DNA from: Rhizobium sp. Q54
GTDB taxonomy: Bacteria > Bacteroidota > Bacteroidia > Flavobacteriales > Flavobacteriaceae
DNA: 5,983 bases
Direction: 5' to 3'
Assembly: GCA_943324395.2 (NCBI GenBank)
Contig: CALPLL020000116.1
Coordinates: 1-5,983 of the forward strand
This document shows positions 1 to 5,059 of the stretch, piece after piece (position 1 is the first letter of the stretch; each line of letters begins with the position of its first letter). The notes beneath the pieces were generated by a model. It did not search any database and was not told the DNA's origin. It saw only the letters and a program-made list of their open reading frames with translations. A program made the translations under genes and the position numbers.

Positions 1-149
1 GCTTGCATGGTGCAACCTGGCGTATTGTCTTTTGGATAAAAATAAATTACAACTGGTTTTTTACCAATAATATCTTTGCTGTCAAATGAAGTTCCATTGG
101 CATCAATTGCAACAAAAGACGGTGCTTTATCACCAATTTTTAAATTCAT
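1..149 (-). CDS. bcp: Bcp/PrxQ-type peroxiredoxin, N-terminal part (cut by window edge)
   Basis: Thiol peroxidase that would reduce hydrogen peroxide and organic hydroperoxides in the cytoplasm using thioredoxin. Only the first 49 codons plus two bases are in the window. Seen: an N-terminal 'IGDKAPSF' (residues 5-12), typical of AhpC/TSA-family starts, then the strand '[15 protein letters not shown]' (33-47) with the peroxidatic Cys46 in the PGCT signature of the Bcp/PrxQ branch. In E. coli Bcp the resolving Cys lies five residues after the peroxidatic one; here that would be residue 51, the first residue outside the window, so it cannot be checked. The ATG overlaps the stop of the upstream pterin gene in TAATG and has an AAAGG Shine-Dalgarno 6 bases before it, which fixes the start. 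It is the third gene seen in the idi operon. Family assignment is firm; the exact subtype is inferred from the motif. Confidence 0.9.
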   Translation of the reverse strand, partial: MNLKIGDKAPSFVAIDANGTSFDSKDIIGKKPVVIYFYPKDNTPGCTMQ

Positions 150-160
150 TATTCGCCTTT
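147..160 (-). promoter_or_regulatory. Ribosome binding site and TAATG stop/start overlap coupling queD to bcp
   Basis: Read on the minus strand, AAAGG (160-156) is followed by six bases and then ATG (149-147), whose A is the last base of the upstream TAA stop (151-149). The Shine-Dalgarno lies inside the last codons of the pterin gene (AAA GGC GAA, for Lys-Gly-Glu). It is one of the few recognisable Shine-Dalgarno sites in the window. The overlap suggests translational coupling by ribosomes that terminate and restart; the coupling itself is inferred. Confidence 0.75.
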
Positions 161-559
161 ATAGGTTACAAAATTACGAGGAGTTTCATATAATACAACT
201 TCTAAATCGAATTTTGAGTCGATTCTATTTCGAATTTTATTCCAAATCACAACTGCAATATTCTCAGCGGTCGGATTTAAATCTAGAAATTCAGGAACAT
301 CCAAATTCAGATTTTTGTGATCAAATTTATCTTCAATTTCTGCTTTAATTAAATCGGAAAGAATTTTTACATCCATAACATATCCTGTTTCTGGATCAAT
401 TGGACCTGTAACACTAACAATCATTTCATAATTGTGCCCATGGAAATTTGGATTGTTGCATTTACCAAAAACGGCATCATTTTTTTCAAATGTCCAGTCT
501 TTTCTATACAAACGGTGGGCTGCATTAAAATGAGCTTTTCTACTAATAGTTACTTTCAT
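149..559 (-). CDS. queD: 6-pyruvoyl/6-carboxytetrahydropterin synthase family protein (QueD/PTPS)
   Basis: Zinc enzyme of 136 residues acting on 7,8-dihydroneopterin triphosphate. QueD members make 6-carboxytetrahydropterin for queuosine/7-deazaguanine synthesis; PTPS members make 6-pyruvoyltetrahydropterin for biopterin. Seen: zinc-ligand histidines His15 (in 'FNAAHRL'), His40 and His42 (in 'NFHGHNY'); catalytic Cys34 in '[12 protein letters not shown]'; the Asp80-His81 pair in 'DHKNLN'; 'PTAENIA' (96-102); Glu125, the usual pterin anchor, in 'YETPRNF'; and the family-typical C-terminus 'YKGE'. The Cys-to-HGH spacing is C-X5-HGH as in mammalian PTPS, not the C-X3-HGH of E. coli QueD, so the product is uncertain although the family is not. 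The ATG is the first possible start after the idi stop, which is in the same frame. There is no clear Shine-Dalgarno. It lies between idi and bcp in a tight operon, so it probably relies on the idi promoter. The symbol follows common bacterial naming and should be read as family-level. Confidence 0.9.
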   Translation of the reverse strand: MKVTISRKAHFNAAHRLYRKDWTFEKNDAVFGKCNNPNFHGHNYEMIVSVTGPIDPETGYVMDVKILSDLIKAEIEDKFDHKNLNLDVPEFLDLNPTAENIAVVIWNKIRNRIDSKFDLEVVLYETPRNFVTYKGE

Positions 560-568
560 CGTGCTACT

Positions 569-1096
569 TTATATTTTATGATCTTCAATGTAATGGTAAA
601 ATTCATCGAATATTATTTTGAACCAAATGGTATAAATTTCTGGATTTTGAATCATATCTTCTTTAATATCTTCAATTTTCATCCACTTCCAACTTTCAAC
701 TTCCTCAATATTTATTTCAGGTTCATTTTCGAAATAACCAATCATTACATGATCTAATTCATGTTCTGTTAATCCATTATCAAATGGAGCTTTGTATATA
801 AAATGAAATAATTCTTTCAAATCTGCTTCAAATCCCATTTCTTCTCGCAACCTTCTAGTTCCAGCTTCGATATTGGTTTCACCTACACGTTGATGACTAC
901 AGCAAGTATTGGTCCATAATAAAGGAGAATGGTATTTATGATGCGCCCTTTGCTGAAGCATGATTTCATTATTTTTATTTAAAATAAAAACAGAAAAAGC
1001 ACGATGCAAAACCGCTTTTTTATGCGCTTCCATTTTTTCCATTGTTCCAATTGGCTCATCCAATTCATTTACCAATATTACTCTTTCTTCTACCAT
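569..1096 (-). CDS. idi: Type I isopentenyl-diphosphate delta-isomerase
   Basis: Cytoplasmic Nudix-fold enzyme interconverting isopentenyl diphosphate and dimethylallyl diphosphate, the starter units for menaquinone, carotenoids and undecaprenyl carrier. At 175 residues it has the usual bacterial length. Seen: metal-site residues matching E. coli Idi, namely His25, His31, His68 and the Glu111/Glu113 pair in 'TEHELDH'; catalytic Cys66 in 'WTNTCCSHQ'; and a Nudix helix 'RRLREEMGF' (81-89) following Gly72-Glu73. 'HRAFSVFI' and 'LLWTNTCCSH' are typical type I stretches; this is not the flavin-dependent type II enzyme. The ATG is preceded by an in-frame TAA two codons upstream, so the start is secure. 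It is the first gene of the operon with the pterin synthase, which begins 9 bases after its stop in the same frame. Idi is indispensable when IPP comes from the mevalonate pathway, which many Flavobacteriaceae use; that pathway is not visible here. Confidence 0.96.
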   Translation of the reverse strand: MVEERVILVNELDEPIGTMEKMEAHKKAVLHRAFSVFILNKNNEIMLQQRAHHKYHSPLLWTNTCCSHQRVGETNIEAGTRRLREEMGFEADLKELFHFIYKAPFDNGLTEHELDHVMIGYFENEPEINIEEVESWKWMKIEDIKEDMIQNPEIYTIWFKIIFDEFYHYIEDHKI

Positions 1097-1114
1097 AGAT
1101 TATTTATTGCCAGT

Positions 1115-1122
1115 CAAAAATA
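1115..1122 (-). promoter_or_regulatory. Putative -7 promoter box of the idi-queD-bcp operon
   Basis: On the minus strand this reads TATTTTTG, a match to the Bacteroidetes -7 consensus TAnnTTTG, lying 18 bases before the idi ATG. Transcription would begin only about ten bases before the start codon. I see no TTTG or TTG at the usual -33 distance, so the call rests on one box and its position. Confidence 0.45.
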
Positions 1123-1190
1123 CAAAAAAAGAAATGGTAATTCATTAGAAATAGAAATTGTAGAATATTTTTAACGACTGTTGAATGTTC

Positions 1191-1231
1191 AAAAAAAACT
1201 GCAAATTAATAATAAATTAAAATTGCAGTTT
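1191..1231 (-). terminator. Rho-independent terminator of the GapN-like gene
   Basis: In the minus-strand sense, a 9-bp outer stem AAACTGCAA (1231-1223) pairs with TTGCAGTTT (1204-1196). Inside it, TTAAT and ATTAA form a second 5-bp stem with a 5-base loop. The right arm runs directly into eight T residues (1198-1191, partly shared with the stem). It starts 22 bases after the gapN stop and lies upstream of the idi promoter, so it separates gapN from the idi operon. The T run is on the side that serves minus-strand transcripts. Confidence 0.85.
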
Positions 1232-1253
1232 ATTAAGTTTTGTAAGAATGTTA

Positions 1254-2834
1254 TTATAGAATGTAATCAGTATTGATGAAATTAGATTCTTTACTATTCA
1301 ATAATTTTTGTAAAATTTCATTGTTATATTCATTGTCTTTTGAAGCAACAAATGTTCGAATAGAAAAAGAACGAAGAGCATCGTGAATACTTAATGTTCC
1401 TACAGCTGAATCTTTTCTTCCGGTAAATGGATAAACATCGGGACCACGCTGACAAGAACTATTAAGATTTACTCTGGTAACCAAATTCACTAATGTGTCA
1501 ATTAGCGGCGCAATTGTTTTTATATCTTTTCCAAACAAACTCACCTGCTGACCATAGTTTGATTCTGCCATATCGTTAAGTGGTTCTTGTATGTCTTTAA
1601 AAGTAATTATAGGAACTACTGGTCCAAATTGTTCTTCATGGTAAACCCTCATTTGCTTATTTATAGGATATAAAATAGCTGGGAAAATATAATTATCAGA
1701 ATGTTGTCCTCCTTTAGCATTGATAACTTTCGCACCTTTGCTTGTGGCGTCATCAATTAATTCTTGAATGTAGGCCGGTTTTTCTTTTTCTGGCAATGGA
1801 GTTAAAAAAACTGATTTGTCCCAAGGATTTCCATAATTAAGTGTATCAACTTTCTCTGCAAATCTTCGATTGAACTCATCTACAATAGATTCATGAACGT
1901 ACAATATTTTTAATGCCGTACAACGTTGCCCGTTGAAAGACAAACTTCCAGAAACACATTCTTGAATTGCCAAATCTAAATCGGCATCAGCCAAAACAAT
2001 TGCAGGATTTTTAGCTTCTAATCCTAAAATAAGTCGTAATCTATTTTTATTTGGGTGTTGATCTTGTAACGCGATTGCCGATTTACTATTTCCAATTAAA
2101 GCTAATATGGAAATTTTTCCAGATTGCATTATTGGAGAAGCCACATCGCGACCACGACCATAAACGATATTGATAACTCCTTTAGGAAAACTACTTCTAA
2201 AGGCTTCCAATAATGGCGAAATTAATAAAACGCCGTGTTTTGCAGGTTTAAAAATGACCGTATTTCCCATAATAATTGCGGGAATTAAAAGTGAAAACGT
2301 TTCATTTAAAGGGTAATTATATGGTCCCAGACACAAAACAACCCCTAAAGGTCCCCGACGAACCATTGCATTAATGCCTTGGCTTTTAGTAAAACGTGCG
2401 CTATTTCTATCTAATTTTTTATAATCCTCAATTGTATCCACTATGTATTCTACAGTACGATCGAATTCTTTTTCCGAATCCGGAAGTGATTTTCCTATCT
2501 CCCACATCAAATATTTAACTACTTCATTGCGCGTTAATTTCATTTGATTAACAAAATTTTCCATGCATTTAATTCGATCCGCCACTTTCATTGTTGGCCA
2601 ATTTCCCTGACCGTTATCATAGGCATCTACCGCAGCTTGAACCACTTCATGAGCTTCATTATTTCCCATGGTTGGAATAGTTCCCAAAAAAGTAGGTTCG
2701 TAATTTTCAGTAGATGAAATAGTAGAATAAACATTGGTAGTAGGTCCCTTCCATTCTTTTAATTCTCCATTAACTAGATAGGTGTTTTGCAATAAAGGTG
2801 CGACAATCTTAAATTCTTCAGGTATAAAACTCAT
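1254..2834 (-). CDS. gapN: NADP-dependent non-phosphorylating glyceraldehyde-3-phosphate dehydrogenase (GapN-like, ALDH superfamily)
   Basis: Would oxidise glyceraldehyde 3-phosphate to 3-phosphoglycerate in one irreversible step, making NADPH and bypassing ATP-forming glycolytic steps; cytosolic. With the ATG at 2834 it has 526 residues, longer than the usual 475-500. Seen in this numbering: catalytic Cys305 in 'FNGQRCTA'; oxyanion Asn173 in 'GPYNYPLN'; Lys196 in 'FKPAKHG', where Lys199 replaces the Glu that binds NAD ribose, consistent with NADP use; Glu401 in 'EEQFGP'. Arg126, Tyr174, Arg304 and Arg463 (in 'CQRGPD') line up with the phosphate-binding Arg124/Tyr170/Arg301/Arg459 of Streptococcus mutans GapN. 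Oddity: the general-base Glu position holds Gly271 ('GLEAKNP'), with Glu273 two residues on. The gene ends in tandem TAA TAA before a strong terminator. A TTG six codons upstream (2852) is open but overlaps the -7 box, so I reject it as start. Substrate is inferred by homology. Confidence 0.88.
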   Translation of the reverse strand: MSFIPEEFKIVAPLLQNTYLVNGELKEWKGPTTNVYSTISSTENYEPTFLGTIPTMGNNEAHEVVQAAVDAYDNGQGNWPTMKVADRIKCMENFVNQMKLTRNEVVKYLMWEIGKSLPDSEKEFDRTVEYIVDTIEDYKKLDRNSARFTKSQGINAMVRRGPLGVVLCLGPYNYPLNETFSLLIPAIIMGNTVIFKPAKHGVLLISPLLEAFRSSFPKGVINIVYGRGRDVASPIMQSGKISILALIGNSKSAIALQDQHPNKNRLRLILGLEAKNPAIVLADADLDLAIQECVSGSLSFNGQRCTALKILYVHESIVDEFNRRFAEKVDTLNYGNPWDKSVFLTPLPEKEKPAYIQELIDDATSKGAKVINAKGGQHSDNYIFPAILYPINKQMRVYHEEQFGPVVPIITFKDIQEPLNDMAESNYGQQVSLFGKDIKTIAPLIDTLVNLVTRVNLNSSCQRGPDVYPFTGRKDSAVGTLSIHDALRSFSIRTFVASKDNEYNNEILQKLLNSKESNFINTDYIL

Positions 2835-2849
2835 GAGGTCTTTTTTTTG

Positions 2850-2857
2850 CAAATTTA
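2850..2857 (-). promoter_or_regulatory. Putative -7 promoter box of gapN
   Basis: The minus-strand sequence TAAATTTG (followed by CA) matches TAnnTTTG and ends 15 bases before the chosen ATG. No convincing -33 TTTG is present. The box overlaps the alternative upstream TTG codon, so a transcript initiated here would not include that codon. The spacer behind it (about 2858-3036) is extremely AT-rich, with a weak GATAAT-CGA-ATTATC inverted repeat at 2907-2921; I see no gene in it. Confidence 0.55.
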
Positions 2858-3036
2858 CAAATAATTCTTATTGTAAGTTGCTAATTATAAATAAATTAAG
2901 TTAAAAGATAATCGAATTATCATTATCATAATTATATTATAATAAGTACAAAAAAAATGCATTATTGAAAGTAAAATGGAGTTTTTAGAGAAAATAATTT
3001 TAAATCAAACGTTTTCGTCCTAGTGAGGTGCTTTAT

Positions 3037-4599
3037 TTATGAATTAAGTGCTTCAAATATCTGAATTGCACATTTTTCACCATCAATTGCTGCAGAAATT
3101 ATTCCACCAGCATAACCAGCTCCCTCTCCACAAGGATATAATCCTTTTATTTGAATATGCTCCAATGAAATAGGATCTCGCGGTATTCTAACTGGCGATG
3201 AAGTTCTCGATTCCGGCGCATGTAAAATAGCTTCATTGGTCAAATAACCTTTCATCGATTTTCCAAATTCCGAAAACCCTTCTCTTAATATTTGCGATAA
3301 AAACCCTGGAAAAACAGCACCCATTTCAACAGAAGTGGTACCAGGCACATAAGACGTTTTTGGAATTTCAGAAGAAACTTGATTCTTAGTAAAATCGACC
3401 ATTCTTTGCGCAGGAACTTTTTGAGATTCCCCTGCTAAATGCCAAGCTTTTTTCTCAATACTCTTTTGAAATTCTAAACCAGCTAAAGCACCAAATTTAG
3501 AATAGGGAGCGAAATCTTCTAATTTTAATTCGATAACAATTCCTGAATTTGCTGTAGCTTGATCTCTTTTTGAGGGCGACCAACCATTAGTCACTACTTC
3601 ACCAGGACTTGTAGCACATGGCGCAATTACCCCACCCGGACACATACAAAAGGAGTACATTCCCCTACCTCCTACTTGTTTTACAATAGAATAAGGTGCC
3701 GGCGGTAACAATTCCCCACGGTAATCGCAACTATATTGAATGCTGTCAATTAAGCTTTGAGGATGTTCTGCCCTTACGCCCAAGGCAAATGGTTTAGCTT
3801 CGATAAAAACCTTTTTTTGGTCTAATAGTTCGAAAATATCCCTAGCGGAATGTCCCGTTGCCAAAATGATTTTATTGGAAAGTAGGGTATCACCGGATTG
3901 AGTTACAATTCCTTGAACTTCATTATTTTTTATAATTATATCGGTAAGTCGAGTTTCAAAAAGCACCTTCCCTCCCATTTCAATTATTTTCTCTCGAATG
4001 TCTTGAATGATTTTGGGTAATTTATTTGTCCCAATATGCGGATGCGCTTCTATTAATATATCATCCGAAGCTCCAAAACCAACTAATAATTCTAATATTC
4101 GAGTAACGTCTCCCCTTTTTTTTGACCGAGTATATAATTTTCCGTCAGAATACGTTCCTGCTCCTCCTTCGCCAAAACAATAATTGCTGTCTTCATTAAC
4201 AATATGTTCTAAATTAATTGCTTTTAGATCACGACGACGACCACGAACGTCTTTTCCACGTTCAATTACTATTGGCTTTAAGCCCAATTCTATTAATTGC
4301 AATGCAGCAAAAAGTCCCGCTGGCCCTGCTCCAACAACTATAACTTCGAGAGAATTAGATACATTTTTGTAGTCTGGTAATTGGATCTTTTCTTCAATAA
4401 ATTCGTCTTCTTGAAAATAGATTGCAACTTTTAGATTAATTTTAATTGCCTTTTGACGCGCGTCAATGGAGCGCTTCAATATAGAAATGTGTTTAATATC
4501 AGCTACAGAAACACGAATTAATTTCGCTACTTGTTCCTTAATAAGCTGATCATTAACTGCAATTTCTGGGGCTACTTGAAGCAGAAGTTCTTGAGACAT
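3037..4599 (-). CDS. FAD-dependent dehydrogenase of the COG2509 type, substrate unknown
   Basis: A 520-residue soluble flavoprotein; no signal peptide or membrane segment is seen. An N-terminal alpha/beta domain of about 80 residues contains 'RSIDARQKAI' (43-52), a stretch I associate with this family. The FAD-binding Rossmann core follows: 'VVGAGPAGL' (88-96) with GxGxxG at 90-95, ribose-binding Glu113 in 'VIERG', 'FGEGGAGTYSDGKLYTR' (142-158), 'ILATGHSARD' (245-254) and the C-terminal FAD closure 'YPCGEGAGYAGGI' (488-500). Cysteines 318, 320 and 328 cluster in 'FCMCPGG..APC', with Cys141 and Cys490 near FAD motifs. An in-frame TAA two codons before the ATG fixes the start. It has its own promoter box, and a 202-base gap separates it from gapN, so they need not be co-transcribed. 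Annotations usually read 'NAD(P)/FAD-dependent oxidoreductase'; I do not know its substrate. Confidence 0.87.
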   Translation of the reverse strand: MSQELLLQVAPEIAVNDQLIKEQVAKLIRVSVADIKHISILKRSIDARQKAIKINLKVAIYFQEDEFIEEKIQLPDYKNVSNSLEVIVVGAGPAGLFAALQLIELGLKPIVIERGKDVRGRRRDLKAINLEHIVNEDSNYCFGEGGAGTYSDGKLYTRSKKRGDVTRILELLVGFGASDDILIEAHPHIGTNKLPKIIQDIREKIIEMGGKVLFETRLTDIIIKNNEVQGIVTQSGDTLLSNKIILATGHSARDIFELLDQKKVFIEAKPFALGVRAEHPQSLIDSIQYSCDYRGELLPPAPYSIVKQVGGRGMYSFCMCPGGVIAPCATSPGEVVTNGWSPSKRDQATANSGIVIELKLEDFAPYSKFGALAGLEFQKSIEKKAWHLAGESQKVPAQRMVDFTKNQVSSEIPKTSYVPGTTSVEMGAVFPGFLSQILREGFSEFGKSMKGYLTNEAILHAPESRTSSPVRIPRDPISLEHIQIKGLYPCGEGAGYAGGIISAAIDGEKCAIQIFEALNS

Positions 4600-4622
4600 T
4601 ATTTATTTTATTAATCTATTTG

Positions 4623-4630
4623 CAAAAGTA
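4623..4630 (-). promoter_or_regulatory. Putative -7 promoter box of the FAD dehydrogenase gene
   Basis: The minus-strand sequence TACTTTTG, followed by CA, fits TAnnTTTG and ends 23 bases before the ATG at 4599, a normal distance for this phylum. A matching -33 TTTG is not apparent. The expected -33 zone lies just before the 15-bp tandem repeats. Confidence 0.55.
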
Positions 4631-4655
4631 GTAATTTGGTATGGATTAATAACGA

Positions 4656-4748
4656 GATAATAGGTGAAGAGATAATTAGATGATAGACTGAAAGATAATA
4701 GACGAAGAGATAATAGACGAAGAAATAATAGATGAAGAGATAATAGAT
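4656..4748. repeat. 15-bp tandem repeat (minisatellite), about six degenerate copies
   Basis: The unit is GATAATAGACGAAGA. Copies: 4656-4670 (2 differences), an irregular 23-base stretch 4671-4693 starting GATAAT, 4694-4708 (exact), 4709-4723 (exact), 4724-4738 (2 differences), and a partial copy 4739-4748. The unit contains TAATAG stops and the array is in no gene. It lies between the divergent promoters of the FAD dehydrogenase gene and the 77-residue gene. Exact adjacent copies suggest recent slippage; copy number could vary between strains. Confidence 0.88.
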
Positions 4749-4770
4749 TTTAAAATTCTAAGATAAAAGC

Positions 4771-4803
4771 TTTGTACCTATTGTTGTAAAAAACATACCT
4801 TTG
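4771..4803 (+). promoter_or_regulatory. Bacteroidetes-type promoter (-33 TTTG, -7 TACCTTTG) of the 77-residue gene
   Basis: TTTG at 4771-4774 is followed by a 21-base spacer and TACCTTTG at 4796-4803, matching both parts of the Bacteroidetes sigma-A consensus. The ATG follows 16 bases later. This is the only promoter in the window with both boxes visible. The leader has no Shine-Dalgarno but is A-rich just before the ATG. Confidence 0.72.
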
Positions 4804-4819
4804 TCACAACAAAAAAATC

Positions 4820-5053
4820 ATGTCAAGACAAATAAAACTTATATGGGATTTTAGAGGTGCGGCGGCTGAAAAAACTGCAGAACATCACGTGATTCACCTT
4901 AAACAATATATAGATACTGAAAAATTAGACCTGGATATTACGGGTTTTTCAATAGTAAATGAATTCCATTCTATTGCTTTTATGGTTGTCAATGAAAGTG
5001 AAATGATCGCTGTTCGAGACCGTTTAAAGCCGCATCGTGGTGAGGTTTATTAA
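4820..5053 (+). CDS. Small 77-residue protein of unknown function
   Basis: I do not recognise a named family. Evidence that it is real: a good two-box promoter, an ATG 16 bases behind it, a full-length open frame, and a compact plausible fold. The order reads strand (4-11), helix (14-34), strand (36-47), strand (50-58), helix (59-70), short strand (73-77), a ferredoxin-like beta-alpha-beta-beta-alpha-beta layout by eye. Five histidines stand out: 22, 23 and 26 in 'AEHHVIH' on the first helix, His50 at the start of the third strand, and His72 in 'LKPHRGEVY'. These could form a metal or ligand site, but this is a guess. No signal peptide or membrane segment; a cytoplasmic protein is expected. 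It is the only complete plus-strand gene, divergent from the FAD dehydrogenase and convergent with recQ, its stop 6 bases from the recQ stop. Confidence 0.78.
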   Translation: MSRQIKLIWDFRGAAAEKTAEHHVIHLKQYIDTEKLDLDITGFSIVNEFHSIAFMVVNESEMIAVRDRLKPHRGEVY

Positions 5054-5059
5054 TCAAGT

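Noticed and set aside
76..348. Plus-strand open frames at 76-348, 434-757, 960-1148 and 4184-4372
   Set aside because: Each lies opposite a well-supported minus-strand gene, has no promoter or recognisable motif, and has composition typical of antisense shadows.
2835..2852. TTG start giving GapN six extra N-terminal residues (MQKKDL)
   Set aside because: The TTG overlaps the -7 promoter box, and an ATG with a normal leader distance lies just downstream; the extra residues are low-complexity and match no known part of the family.
2907..2921. GATAAT-CGA-ATTATC inverted repeat in the gapN/FAD gene spacer as a terminator
   Set aside because: The stem is 6 bp and almost all A-T with a 3-base loop, and no T run directly follows on the minus strand; in DNA this AT-rich such repeats arise by chance.
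2950..2980. Possible intrinsic terminator for the FAD gene at the eight-T run (minus strand, 2957-2950)
   Set aside because: The only stem next to the T run is about 4 bp (CATT/AATG) with an 11-base loop, too weak to support a call.
4656..4748. CRISPR-like array
   Set aside because: The 15-bp units are directly adjacent with no unique spacers, so this is a simple tandem repeat.
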